Part shown: positions 8,973 to 21,056 of the stretch, one piece after another
Numbering within the stretch: the stretch's first letter is position 1
Layout of the letters: each line of letters starts with the position of its first letter
Origin: Laetiporus sulphureus 93-53
Lineage: Eukaryota > Basidiomycota > Agaricomycetes > Polyporales > Laetiporaceae
Reading direction: 5' to 3'
Assembly (NCBI RefSeq): GCF_001632365.1
Contig: NW_024468532.1
Location: forward strand, 193,623 to 257,622
Length of the DNA: 64,000 bases
Notes under the pieces: model-generated
Database searches by the model: none
The model's input: the letters and a program-made list of their open reading frames with translations, nothing else
What the model was told of the DNA's origin: nothing
Program-made: the position numbers and the translations under genes

Positions 8973-11900
8973 ATGGGTAAGGCGCAAAAAAAGACCGGGA
9001 AGGGTCGTCTTGACAAGTACTACAAGCTTGCAAAGTGAGTGAATTAACATAAAGATGTCACTGGGTCATCGACCGATTTGCGTTCCAGAGAGCAGGGTTA
9101 CCGCGCTCGATCTGCCTTCAAGCTCATTCAATTGAACAAAAAGTACTCGTTCCTGGAGTCCGCACGATGCTGTATCGATTTGTGTGCTGCTCCTGGCGGT
9201 TGGCTGCAGGTGGCGAGCAAGTACATGCCGGTGAACAGTGTGATAGTCGGTTGGTGCTCCTTTACATACGTATTTTTTCCTCTCAGACTAAATCGGCAAC
9301 TTGCTAGGCGTGGATTTGGTTTCAATCAAGCCAATCCCCAGAGTCGTCACCTTCGCCTCGGACATTACTACCACGCAATGCCGAAATCTTATTCGTAACG
9401 AGCTCAAGGACTGGAAGGCCGACGTCGTTCTTCACGATGGTGCCCCCAATGTCGGTACAGCATGGGTGCAGGATGCGTACAGCCAATCTGAGCTGGTGCT
9501 CAGGAGTGTGAAACTTGCCGCGGAGTTCCTCATCAAGGGCGGCACTTTCGTAACAAAGGTTTTTCGGAGCGCAGACTACAATAACCTCATCTGGGTTTTC
9601 AACCAACTATTTGGCAAGGTCGAAGCCACGAAGCCCCCATCCTCTAGGTATCTGTCTGTTGTATACGTACGGGTTCTTGCTCTGATTACCGTTCAGAAAC
9701 GTATCTGCAGAGATCTTCGTCGTGTGCAGAGATTTTCTCGCGCCAAAACACATCGACCCCAAGTTCTTCGACCCCAAAGATGTTTTCAAAGATCTATCGG
9801 CATCTCTTTCCGCTACTGGCGGAGCTGGAACATCCTCCGCAAAGCACCAGGCGAATGTATTCCAGCCCGACAAGAAGCGTCGGCATCGTGACGGCTACGA
9901 CGATGGCGACTACATTCTGTTCAAGAAGACCGGTGCTGCGGAGTTCATTAGGTGCCAGGATCCGGTCACTTTCCTTGGCAGTTTCAACAAGATTACATTT
10001 GAAACGGAGGAGGAGAAAGAGTATGGAGTCTATTCCAGGATTCTCAAACAATGTTTGATGTTGGTTGGTTCTAGGTGGCTCAAGCTGGATGTCACGTCGC
10101 CCGATGTCACTGCAAACTGCGAGGATCTCAAGGTTCTCGGCAAGGGTGATTTCAAGACGCTCATCAAATGGCGCATCGCGCTGCGTCAAGAGGTATGTTG
10201 TGTCGTATCTGCTTCGCTTCTCTGCTTTAATGCTTGACTTGTAGCTGGGCCTGGATATAAAGACTAAACTTGCGGAGGAGTTGACTGAAACGGTGGAGAT
10301 CACCGACGATGTCGACGAGGAGACGCAAATCCAAAATGAGGTGGGGAGCGATCTTACAGTTCCTCATAGTGTGCCTCACTCACAGGGAACATCAGCTTGA
10401 GAGGCTAAACGCTGAGGCAGCAGCTCGAGTGAAGCGAGAACGTCGCCGTGCCAACGAGATCAAGACGCGGACGATTCAGCGCATGCAGCTTCAGATGACC
10501 GTGCCTCTCGACATCGGTATGGAACAAAGCGATGCCGCACTAGCATTTGGTCAGGAAGATGTATTCGCATTGGAAGAGGCGACACAGACTCTGAAGAGTA
10601 GGAATGGTGCAGCAAGGCTCGCAGGTGAAGATAACGCGGATAGCGAGGACGATGCCTCGCAGGCGGACGAGGTCGAAGAGGAAGAGCTGGATTCTGAAGA
10701 AGAGCGAGAGAAGAAAGTCAAGGGTCTTGAAGCAGAGCTAGATGGGTTATATGACGCATACAGGGCACGATTACGCGAACGAGATACGAAGTACAAGGTG
10801 AAGGAGGCGAGGAAGAACGACAAGAGCAGAGAGGAATGGGGCGGCATCAAGGCCGAGGATAGCGATGAGGAGGATGAGGATGAGAGCCAGGAAGAAGGCG
10901 GCTGGGACAACATGGAGAAATTTAAAGAACGAGTGGGAGAGGACTCAAGCTCGGATGTTAGCGACGAAGAAGACGAGGACCCGCTACCTTCTGGGAGGAA
11001 AAGGCGAGCGGACGCAGACGTTGCGCCAAGCAGCAAACGGGCGCGTACTCTAGCCACCCTCAATCCGCCCTCGAAGAATACACAGCTCAGCCGCTCAGCA
11101 CAAGTCTGGTTCAGCCAAGATTGTTTCGCAGGTGAGGACATCGATGTCGATGAGGATGAGGAGGAAAGTGAAAAGGAGGCAGAGGAGGGCATGAAGCTGT
11201 CCGAGAGTGATGCTCCTGAGACCGAGGTAAGCGATGCTGTGTTCTCCGGAACGAGTACTCCGAATTTGACATAATCTTCAGGTTCATTTGGGCGACGAGG
11301 AAGACGACTTCGAAATCGTACCGCGGGAGACCGACGACGACGCCGATATGTGGGACGTGGATCGCGAAAATGAGGAGGAGGTGAAGCACGCTAGGATCCG
11401 AAGTTAGCTCCATGAAATACCTCGTGCATTCATTTCGCTCATGAATGCTCGTTCCCTGACAGATCACGGCCTCATCACTCCCGAAGCTGTGACTATCGCG
11501 CAGCAGCTGGTGAATAGGGAGAAGACGCGGACACAATTAATCAATGAAGGTTTCAATCGTTACTCATTGAACGCAAAGGACGGCCTTCCCTCTTGGTTCC
11601 TGGACGATGAAGAGAAGCACTACAAGCCGAACATTCCTGTGACTAAAGAAGCTATCGCTGTTCTTCGGGCCAAGATGCGTGCTCTCGACGCTCGGCCTAT
11701 TAAGAAAATAGCGGAGGCGAAGGCCCGGAAGAAGTTCAAGGCAGCTCAGAGGCTCGCGAAGGCAATGAAGAAGGCAGAGGGCGTGAACGAGACAGCTGAC
11801 ATGACAGAAAAGGAAAAAGCGAAACAGATCGAAAAAGTTATGCTCAAGGGAATGGCCAAGAAAAATAAAAAGGAGGTCAAGTTGGTCGTAGCTAAGGGCT

Positions 11901-12031
11901 CGCACAGAGGTATTAAGGGCAGACCGAAGGGCGTAAAGGGTCGTTATGTGATGGTGGATGCGAGGATGAAGAAGGAGGTCCGAGCCCGCAAACGGCAAGA
12001 GCGCGCGAACAAAAAGCGCAAACGGACCTGA
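8973..12031 (+). CDS. SPB1: SPB1: AdoMet-dependent 27S pre-rRNA 2'-O-methyltransferase
   Basis: Nucleolar enzyme that methylates the large-subunit rRNA A-loop during 60S maturation. Nine exons (8973-9034, 9089-9249, 9308-9647, 9697-10020, 10075-10192, 10245-10340, 10396-11226, 11282-11402, 11463-12031) give 873 aa. The N terminus is an FtsJ domain: [35 protein letters not shown] (catalytic K), [14 protein letters not shown] (SAM-binding loop), [14 protein letters not shown] (catalytic D), [10 protein letters not shown] (K) and [13 protein letters not shown] (E), so the K-D-K-E set is intact. The middle contains [17 protein letters not shown] and an acidic tract. The end is the Spb1 C-terminal domain ([20 protein letters not shown], then [15 protein letters not shown] and a lysine-rich tail). 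It shares a promoter with the TMEM256-like gene and converges with SLS1, leaving 86 bp. Confidence 0.95.
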
Positions 12032-12117
12032 TCGACTTCTTTTACCTCTCGTCTTACTCCCCAATATCTAGGTGATAGATCTGCACCTTGTCCCACGCAT
12101 GTATAATCCAATACCCC

Positions 12118-15115
12118 TCAAAGCGCTACATCTTGATCCTGCTCTAATACAACAACGCCTATAGGTCGATAAGTGGAAGAAGTGAGCATATCGCAGTCGC
12201 CCAAGAAGCGTTTCCAGCCCTCCTCGGACGTGTGATTATCGCAAGTTATCTGTTACCGCTAAAGTTAGGCGCATCGTAAGTGGCTTAGCGCACCAGCTCA
12301 CCTCGCATTGTGTCGACTTTTGGTTACTTTCCAGGTCTGAGATGCTCTCGCTGACTATTCGTATCGTGAGAGGCTCGGCCGCGTTCCCAGGCTGTAATCT
12401 CTTGTCCGGCATCCTCACGTCCTCCACACTCCGCCGGACGCTGGCACTAGTGTGCAGGATGAATGTCTGACCGCCGTGATCCAACCTCAATGGCGGGTCA
12501 GGCTGTGCTGCGTCCTCCTCGAGGCTGTTGCACAAGTCAGTGCTTTTCAGATTCCAACATGTTACTAAAGGGGGCTCACAAAGCTCGGAAACTTTTAACG
12601 TAGTCACGCAGCTCCAAGGGCTCCTGACCAGACTCAATGGTGGTAGATTCCAGTGCCGTAAGCTTCATGTCCATCGGACTGAGTAATTACATATTCTCAG
12701 TAACGACTGAACGGCGGGAGCAAGTAGCTTACCGATCCGGCATCATGAGATCCACCTCGGTCTGGACACCTGCCCAGCATCGAAGACGGGTAATTAATGA
12801 CAACTCGTGTGCAGCCGTCTCAGTAGATTCTGATGGCGCTTCGCTCGCCGTCTCTTCAGCTGGACCTGTCGGAGTTTCTCTTGCCACTGCTTCCTGCGTT
12901 TCTGACAGTGCTTCGCTCGTTGTTGTTCCGTCCAGCGAGCTTGACGGGGTCTCGGAAGCTGCGCTATCCGGCGCGGGCTCTGAAGCAGCCAGACGAGGCG
13001 AGGCAAGAGTGATCTCGTAACACAGAATTCTGTCCACGCGGGAGGCAGCCTGGTCGCGCGTCCGGCATGTCGAATGATTGCTGTCCGGGGATGAGATGGC
13101 ATGGTATAGCAGCCGGTGTATAGTCTGCTGGTGCGAAGGTATGGTGTCGACGATGACAGTCGGTAAACTGATCATTTTCCTCGGTGAGGGTCTGCTTGCA
13201 GTAAAACAAGCGATCCATACCTTGGCACGAAAGAAGATCGAATATCATCGTCAGCCATCCATTTAAGGATGTCGCTGAAAGCACGGTTGCCTTGAAGTGG
13301 AGGTACTAAACTAGCATGCTGGCCCGGAGAGGTCGTCGTGATAAGGACATGACCCATGCTGCGATCCAGACATTAGTGCGAATTAAGTTTCAAGTCCGAT
13401 GGTGCACTAACGATGCCTTCACGACTCGGCTCGATGGGCCTAGGGACAAGGGCCCTCCTGGCAGATTACTGAATAACATGTCCCGCAGACCCACGGCATC
13501 CCTACATATTGATAAATCAGGAACGGAGGAACATTTAGTCGCTTAATACTTACTGCGCCATTGTGAAGATACGGCCTTTCTCCCCGGCTAAGCCTCCCGT
13601 AGCCTGTATATCTTCACCGTACCCACCCCCGAGCCGTTCAGAAACTCGCCTCACACGGAAGGCGCCGCTGGTGTTCATTGTCCACGGTAGTGGCCGGGGG
13701 GACAGGAAAGGATATAGAGAATAGGTGGATGGGAACAACATCACAGGTGGCTCAGATTCCACTTTAGAAGTAGGAATATACGCCAATCGGGAATATGGCA
13801 TGTCTTGATTGAACTGGGTCATCCTTAAGTCTCCGAAATCTGAATATCCACGGGAAGCCTACCTCGTAGCCTGCACGACTTGCCAGCCACTTCGCAATCT
13901 CAAGGTTTCGAGCATTTCGAGAATACATTCTAATCTGACGAGCATAATGAGTGTACTGCGTGTATATAGGTCATTTCCTCTGCTCACGGTCCCTTCGGAG
14001 CTTATGTTCTCCAGGTAGGCCCCTGCTAGCCGCGATATTCGCTGTATCATGTCCGAGCGTACAGGTTGCCGAGTAGGTAGTTGGAAGGTGTCTTGCACGA
14101 TGGTCTGCAGGAGAAAGCTCAAGATTCGCGATGCGCCTGCGGTACAAAAGGCTTACCTGCTTGATGTGATGGATCTCTTCTGCGAGCGTTTTCAGCGAGT
14201 CCCGTAGACCTTCGACTCTGAGGGAAAGAGGGCCAGGTGCAAGTGCTATGTGCACATTGTATTTGAATGACATGTCCAATAGATCGGCACCATCTGCACG
14301 GGTCCATCCTCCAGTCTAAAGTAGTTGTATGAGAATCAGATGTGAAGCATACCTTTGCCGAGCAGCAAAAAAAGTTCGCTCGCGGTGACAGGAAATGCTG
14401 AGAAGAATTAAGCAAATCCATCTTTTTTGAAAAGTGCATCCTCACATTGAACAGACACCTCTGTACGATCGCGTTTTTCCCTCTCGATATCCTTCAGACT
14501 CGGCCAGTCCCACATAAATTCAATAATGCTTTCTGCGTATTGAACTTTCCTCCGTTTCGAGGAGCAAAACGAATTTGTCGGATCCCTTTCTTCTAGGAAA
14601 CCGCGTAGCTGTTTCCTGCTAAAGGAACGGCACAACAAATCGACTAGGGCATTATATCGCGTCGCGTATTCCGGAGAGTCAGGAGTTGGGGTCGTTTCCG
14701 GGCGACAATTCTCCAAATCACAGAGAGTGGGTTCCATGCCGGCCATGCTCAGCGAAGCAAGATGCTCTTCTACTTTGCTTGGCTTCGGACCGAGGCGATT
14801 GGGCCATGATGCCTCTGAGGTCTCCTCGGAGTTTTTTCCGCCTTTCTGACGCGACTTTTTAGAGCCCCCGTCTAACCGTTCAGAGCTTTCTGCCGCATCT
14901 GCACCCAAGCGTGTATCGAGATTGTTGGGATAACGACGTGCTTCCGTCAGCGATTCATAGCTTGAGCCAGCGACCGGTTCCGATACGTTTTGCTCGACAT
15001 CGGGGGTGTGTGTCTTGAGAGCAAGAGACGAGTAGCATCTTCGACGAGGAACAGCAAATGCTGCAAAACGGACTGAGTGAGTAAGTCGGACTTGTTGCAG
15101 AATTCGTCCCGACAT
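12118..15115 (-). CDS. SLS1: Sls1-type mitochondrial inner-membrane translation regulator
   Basis: Homologue of yeast Sls1, a matrix-facing inner-membrane protein that couples mitochondrial transcription with translation. Twelve exons (14446-15115, 14353-14397, 14157-14293, 13988-14104, 13863-13934, 13554-13813, 13412-13501, 13221-13358, 12733-13167, 12580-12678, 12302-12524, 12118-12249) give 805 aa. The chosen ATG at 15115 starts a typical presequence (MSGRILQQVRLTHSVRF, no acid residues, Arg-rich, ending near RRRCYSS). Further on come a block with FSRKQLRGFLEE and KVQYAESIIEFMWDWPSL, a KH-like region (LLGKDGADLLDMSFKYNV), LPTRQPVRSDMIQRISRLAGAY and TYSLYPFLSPRPLPW. All twelve exons keep frame, with introns of 48-59 nt. 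Family call is from remembered blocks, moderate to good confidence; the divergent C-terminal part is Ala/Glu-rich. Confidence 0.75.
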
Positions 15116-18100
15116 CGACACAGAGAAACTCCACCAGCAGCCACAAGCACTTCGAGAGAAAAACCGGAAGGTCTGGCACGTGACTGTACTACTTACACGC
15201 CCTTTCTGTGGGTTAGGGTCGAAACTGCACATTCGAGCAGTCATAGCTGACCTCTTATCATGCATATATTAATTTCTCGAACCACTTCATGCGATGCATC
15301 TCCGAATTCTGAGATGAAGACCCCTCAATGTTCCAACAAATTCACTACGTGACACTTGCTGTCGCAGATCAGCCATGAACTTCATCGAAGTTCCCCTCGC
15401 CCGCAAATCTCACCACATCGGTTGATAGTCGCCGGCACAAAGCAGGGTCAACCACACCCCATAAACAAAGACACATCCTGTCAAAACGAGCACGAGAGGG
15501 GGGTTGACAAGCGAACCCACTGTCCCACAGACCGCAGCATGGGGACATTCATTGACTACACATACTTCAAAGTTTATCGGAAACCGTCATCAGAAAGCAA
15601 GGTTTTTCTTCTGCAGAAATGCTCTCAATCGGCACAGAAATTTGTGTGTCAGCGCCAGCTTACATGTGTCAAGTTGGCATCTGAAGATCATGGTTCGGAA
15701 CTGCTTCTTACCCAGAAGGATGTAGCGTAGGATATGTACGGAAGTGTGAACATATGATATTCAAGCCGATGAACAGTGGAAGCTTACCCGACGCTGACCA
15801 ATCTGTCCATGTTGCCCGGTTCCTATCCTTAGACCTGCAGTATGACAAAGTAATACAGTTTACCGCATTTCTGGGGAGTCCATGAGCGTGTAATCAGCAG
15901 ATTTCGCAATGTGCCATCGATACAGTCACATACGGTTTGAAGAAGGCCGCAGTAGTCTCATTCCATACATTCGGCGTTAAGATGATGATATCAATCGAGC
16001 GCGTCCGACAGTTCGCTCACGAAGGAGGTACCGTACCACAGATTACGGCCCCATTTCCAGCATTGTCTGCATTTTTATGAAAGCAAGATGCTGTCGTGCA
16101 CATGGCAGAACCGGAGTTATTACACTAACAGAACGCCGTATCCTCACTGGCAAATCAAGAAGGCTCAGTAAAGGTGCCTGGATGCACTCGGGCATCAAGA
16201 AGATCGAACCACCAGGTAGGGACCTCGATAAAAGGTGGCGGCGAGCGCCATTTCACGATCCCATTGCCATGATCTCGGTGATGATTGCGATGATCGTCCC
16301 GTAGAAGATCTAGAAGGAAAGCTGTTCAATCATTGAATAGATGTTGTCCTGATCAATAGAAGATACTGCATACACAAGCACACAGGAGCCTGTTAGCCAA
16401 TAGCAGCAAGAGGTTACCAGGGTAGTGGTATGCACAAATACTAGCCAGGCAGCCGCATGTGCTTGTCAAGGATACCCGATCCCTTGTCCGGCCTGTGCAT
16501 CACAAATAAATGGCGAAGAGGTCTACGTGCTAATCCAACTAATGTTGGTGACACAAACTCAAGGTCTGATGATAATTAGACCTCGAGATCGGAACAAAAT
16601 AATAGGCTCACGGTCTGGTGCAAAGCATATGCGTGTAGAAGGAGAAGGCAGACGACTGAGTCTTCTACAGTTCGATGTAGCTCATGCATTCTCTCCTAGC
16701 GGCGGATGATCGTAGAGCAAGGATCATGGATCGCAACGAGATCACACGCGGCATGCTCGTAACACCGCTATTGGCAGTCTCGAGGGCTCGTTTGCTTCAG
16801 GTTGAAGTATGTGCTGTGATTGGGACTTACATCTGGAATTCATACCAACATAGTAGCGGCAGAGACGGCCGTCTCTGCATTCATCAGCCAATGCATGTAT
16901 GATGGCCGATATGAAGCTCACCTTCGGTTTGAGTTGGTTGCATCAGCATGCACGATACCTTGTGCTACCACAAATTGAGCGCGAGTAGGATATGGCTCGC
17001 GACAGAAATCGGAGACAGGCCTTATGCATTCACATGTGATCTTGGCTTCTCGACATATGTTGCAGAGCACGGAGGACACATCGAAGCTTACCAGAGCGCA
17101 GTGCGTAGTGGCTGCATCGTCTTCGGCGTTCACCAACACTGTCTCCATGACGGTGCACGTGACGGACGCGTGTGTGGCGGACAGGAGCAAGAGCGCTAAA
17201 AGCAGATCCGGTCGAGCCACAAGCTCTTCTGAAGCTGCGCTGGGTGCAATCGCCGCTGAGCCCATGCGTTCTTGCGTTGCATCACTGCGTCATCCTTTAT
17301 AGGCTATCATCCACACCATGCCAAGATCCCGTCCGGCAACTTGCCCGAACGCTCAGCCTAGACGATCCTCTAAGAGAGCGTGCATTTGATAACAGCGGTC
17401 AAGACCTGTGATCCTCCGGCAATGTTGCGAGGTCTACTAGCGTCGCGGAAGAATTAGTCGGTGCCGCTGCCATCGGAGGGCTAGTCGCTGGGCCCACGAC
17501 TCTCACATGGGAAACGGACTATGTATTTCTGCGATGGCCCATATGCTTTGCACGCTCTAAAACGCGCCGAAATAGACCAAGCAGAGATTGCACTTTCTGG
17601 TTAGGTAGACATCGAGTAACTTCACGTATGAACATCGGCGACCATACATCGCTTCTCTACGGGCGCTGCTTGTACGCTGGCGCGAGCAAATATGAAACTC
17701 GTGATGTTGCATGCAGGCTGCCCCGCACCAGAGTCTATTCGGCGCGGCCTTGAAGGCAGAGATATCGATGCTGAGTTCATCGGACATTGAACGGATGTAT
17801 ATCACGAACAACGTGTCAGGAACAAGCTTATTCGAGTGTTCACTTGAAGGGGAACGGATTGACCCAAGAGCAGAATGGATGTCCGCACCACATGGCCTGT
17901 GTCTCCCTGCTGACTGTCTGTCATAGATGGCTACCGGCGGCAAATCTATTGCTGGCAGATGCAATACACTAAGAAATAACAAGGTGAAAGCGGCACACGA
18001 TATTAATTCAACCGATTACCATGCGATAACTTTTCGCTTCAACGGCGCACCAACTGAATAGATACCGGCTGCAGTAACAGAACCAGGATAGGCACGATCA

Positions 18101-19099
18101 AGACACATGGCACCCTTCCACCAACGTGACCAATTAACGGCGGCTTCTATCCATCAAGAGGAAGTGGCCACCACCCTTAAGCCCCGCTAGCGTGTGTTAC
18201 GGTGGACGCTACAATACAGCTACGCCAGCCGAAGTTCGGCAAGGCATGAGCCTAGGTCTTGATAATAGCGCGCCCATACAAAATCATGCAGTGACGTCTT
18301 AGCTCGAGCGCGATGAGACATGTCAAGGTTGCAACTCAAGTTGATCCCACTGTTGACAGCTCAATGTAGCACAAAGCTGGTTATCCGATGGTAAGGCACA
18401 CCAAGGGCGGGATGATGGTGGCTGGCAACCTCCACGGCACGACGCCTGTGAGATATTTGTACAGCGCCTCTAGAGCTCGAGTTTTGAATTGGAATGGCAA
18501 GTCGTGGAATTGAATGGGGTACCGGACTACCGGGGCGTCTTCGGGCTTCTCTGCCTGGAAGCTGGAGGATCGGCCCAGATACTCGAGACGTAGTTGCTTG
18601 CAAAGTCCACGAAACGCAAGTCAAGGGGGAAGGCGTGCCCGAGCCGGATCCGGATGCTGAATTGATGCCAGAGGTGGAAGTAGAACAGCGCGTCGGGATG
18701 CACATCCGCTATGTTTGTATTGCACCCCAAAAGGCCCCAGCTGATAGCGCAGAAGTTCCAAGGCAAAAAGTGGGGTCTCTAACTGCGCCGCCCGGTTGTG
18801 GATTTCTGAAGTATATGGCATAGCAAGCACTCCTCGGTGAATCGAGGAGGATGGGATTGGCACGACCTCCTCGACGGAGCAAGTCACGCGACGGGCGCTG
18901 TGCCAAGATCGGCAACCCGGTGACTTCCGAGCCTGAGTAGATAAAAACGAGATCCTGTTATCTTATCAGACGAGCCTTCGTCGTTTCGGGGCCCTCCTCA
19001 GCTCTCCCACCTGTACATTCCAGTCCCAGCCTCGGTCGCGTCCTTCCACTGCTCTTCACACCGCGACGTGTTTCTCGGCTTGGATCGTGTGTATGCAAC
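15116..19099. other. Gene-poor 4-kb interval
   Basis: I found no protein I could support on either strand. The sequence is less GC-rich than the flanking genes and full of stops in all frames. A minus-strand frame at 16990-17265 begins with a hydrophobic Leu-rich stretch (LLLALLLLSATHA) that resembles a signal peptide, with GTAAG at 17094 on that strand, but it cannot be extended convincingly. The last 400 bp form the hapX promoter. The interval may hold a decayed gene or a non-coding transcript. Confidence 0.4.
18939..18970. promoter_or_regulatory. Cluster of three GATA motifs upstream of hapX
   Basis: AGATAA is at 18939-18944 on the plus strand; on the minus strand the sequence reads TCTGATAAGATAA across 18970-18958, i.e. 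TGATAA and AGATAA overlapping head to tail. The cluster is 130-161 bp before the hapX start. Fungal SreA/Urbs1-type iron-responsive GATA repressors bind ATCWGATAA-like sites, and hapX is a classic target. The match is direct; the regulatory role is inferred. Confidence 0.5.
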
Positions 19100-19225
19100 A
19101 TGAGCGCAACCACCGTCTCGTCTTCGACGACCCTATGGGCCACAGGTAAACTATATTTAGGCCATGACTTCTGTCCCAGCAGCTGAATGCAAATCAGCAT
19201 CCAAGGAGTGGGTTATCCCGGCTAA
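19093..19225 (+). promoter_or_regulatory. Possible overlapping uORF in hapX mRNA
   Basis: An ATG at 19093, 7 nt before the hapX start and out of frame, opens a reading frame that, after removal of intron 1 (19146-19197), ends at TAA 19223-19225. Its context (GTGTATGC) is weak, whereas the hapX ATG has A at -3, so leaky scanning would favour hapX. It matters only if transcription starts upstream of 19093. Confidence 0.35.
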
Positions 19226-20963
19226 ACCCAAGCCTGGGAGGAAGCCGAAGAAAGATTCCGCTCTAGCGACGCAGGAGCTGTCTGAGGTCAGTCTTGCATT
19301 GCCGTTGCGAGTCAAGAACCGTTCATCGATATTAGGTGGCGTAGACGGACAACAAGGGCCGGCGCGTGCAGAATAGGTGAGCAGCATCACTGCCTTTGAG
19401 CCATCTCGTACTCAGTTCGTATGTAGAGCCGCGCAGCGCGCATTTCGTGAGCGCAAGCAGTCCCAGCTTGCGGAGCTCCAGGCTCGCGTGCAACAGTACG
19501 AGCAAGGGGAGGTCGAGCGCAATGTCGCCCTGCAGAACATTGCGAAGCGGCTCAAGGAGGAGAATGAGAGGCTGCGAGCAGAGAACGCTCGGCTGAAGGA
19601 GAAGGTTGCTCAGCTCGAGGAGTGCTTGGCATCGCAGGAGGCTCCGAAGAAGAGGACGCGAGTGGACTCTGCTCCTCGTTCCCCAAGCCTCCCCCCGGCC
19701 CAGTTGTCTAGGAAGAAGAGCAAAATCTCCCCCGAACGTCAGAGCGGCACTTTCTCACAAGGCATGAATGGGCTGTACGACGCATCGTCCCCGTCGTCGT
19801 CTGGATCGTCCCCACGGTCCAATACTTCATCGCACACCAGCTTCTCTCCCCTTCCAAGCATCCCCTCACCTCAGGAAACATCGATGAACAACCCCCTATC
19901 TAACATGTTCGACTTCTCTGCGGACGCCAAAAGCGCGCTGTTCGACGGCGGGCCTCTGTCATGCGGGTTCTGCAATGCAACCTCCACCTGCGTCTGCAAG
20001 GACATCACGATGCAGCAGGTTTCGGAGCAATTATCCTTGTCTAATATATCAGCAGCAGCTGTTGATCACTCTGACATGCAACAGAGCAATGCTCTGCCTA
20101 ACGATGCTCCGCCCTCTATCCTTGAAAATCTCCCGGAGTATCAAGCCCCGGTGCCCTTGCGCAGGCGAGCTCCCGCACAGGCGGCTCGCCCTATCTTCCC
20201 GATCTCCCCAGCTCCGATCGCTTCGAATAACGCTGCCGTTACTTGTTCTGGTGATCCGTCAAATTGTCTGGCTTGTGCCGACGATGCGTTCGGCAAGGCT
20301 TTCTGCGACGCCATCAGCAAGACTGTCGCCTCGACATCGTCATCGTGCGGGTATTGCCCTGACCCGTCGCAAGCTTCGAACGACGGCGCTGCTGTCAATG
20401 GCTGCTGCGGAAACCCCATCGCATGCGGAGGCATGGATTGTAGCCCGGCGACTGCGGACATGTCAGCACCAGCGTCCTTGGGAGGCAACGATGGTTCAAT
20501 GATGATGACTGATGAACCGTCGACATCTGAAACGATCTCGTGCGACAATGCTTGGCGCCAGTTGAAGTCCCATCCCAACGTCGCGTTCGCGGATCTCAGT
20601 CTCCTCGCTGAGGTCGTCGCTCGCAGGTCGAAGTGCACCGGTCCTCGTGTCGAGATTCTCCCAGCGCCAGGATCTGTGACACCTGAACGCGCGCTCTCAC
20701 CGCCCGCAGGCACTGTTTCGCATGCAAATACGAACCAGCACTCGCAGCATTCGTTCTCGGACCCTCGAGCAACTTACGACGAAAGTAGAGGAATGGGAGG
20801 AGCCCCTCGCTCACCACCACCTCAGCTAGTACCCCAGGAGGTACTCATTAGTTGCGGACGTCAGCGGGTACGGGAGGTGATGGCAGATGGGGTCCGTGAT
20901 GCACTACGGATACTGGATGCAAAGTTCCCTGTTCCGGGTCGAATGAGTAACTTCCGTATGTAA
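19100..20963 (+). CDS. hapX: HapX-type bZIP iron regulator
   Basis: Transcription factor that works with the CCAAT-binding complex to repress iron-consuming pathways during iron starvation. Four exons (19100-19145, 19198-19286, 19345-19376, 19427-20963) give 567 aa. Residues 17-35 (SKEWVIPAKPKPGRKPKKD) are the Hap4-type CBC-binding motif. Residues about 50-66 (GRRVQNRAAQRAFRERK) are the bZIP basic region, followed by a leucine zipper to about residue 110. Four cysteine-rich patches follow: CGFC-x5-C-x-C at 235-246, C-x6-C-x2-C-x9-C at 329-349, CGYC at 363-366 and a CC...C...C group at 382-394; such patches sense Fe-S/iron in HapX. Without intron splicing the CBC motif and bZIP would be out of frame. 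A GATA cluster lies 130 bp upstream, and an overlapping upstream ATG lies at 19093. Confidence 0.9.
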
Positions 20964-21056
20964 CGACGTTCCGAGTAAGCTATTACGTCTCATGAACTGA
21001 AAGCGGATCTACTGCCTGTACTCTTACTGTTCCCCCCATGGTTCTGAGTGAATCTC

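Noticed and set aside
10551..11192. Minus-strand 213-aa serine-rich open frame
   Set aside because: Antisense of the acidic Glu/Asp tract of SPB1; low-complexity acidic coding always gives Ser-rich antisense frames.
16918..17265. Possible small secreted protein on the minus strand
   Set aside because: A hydrophobic N terminus is visible, but the downstream exon choices give no conserved cysteine pattern and no recognisable family; insufficient support for a gene call.
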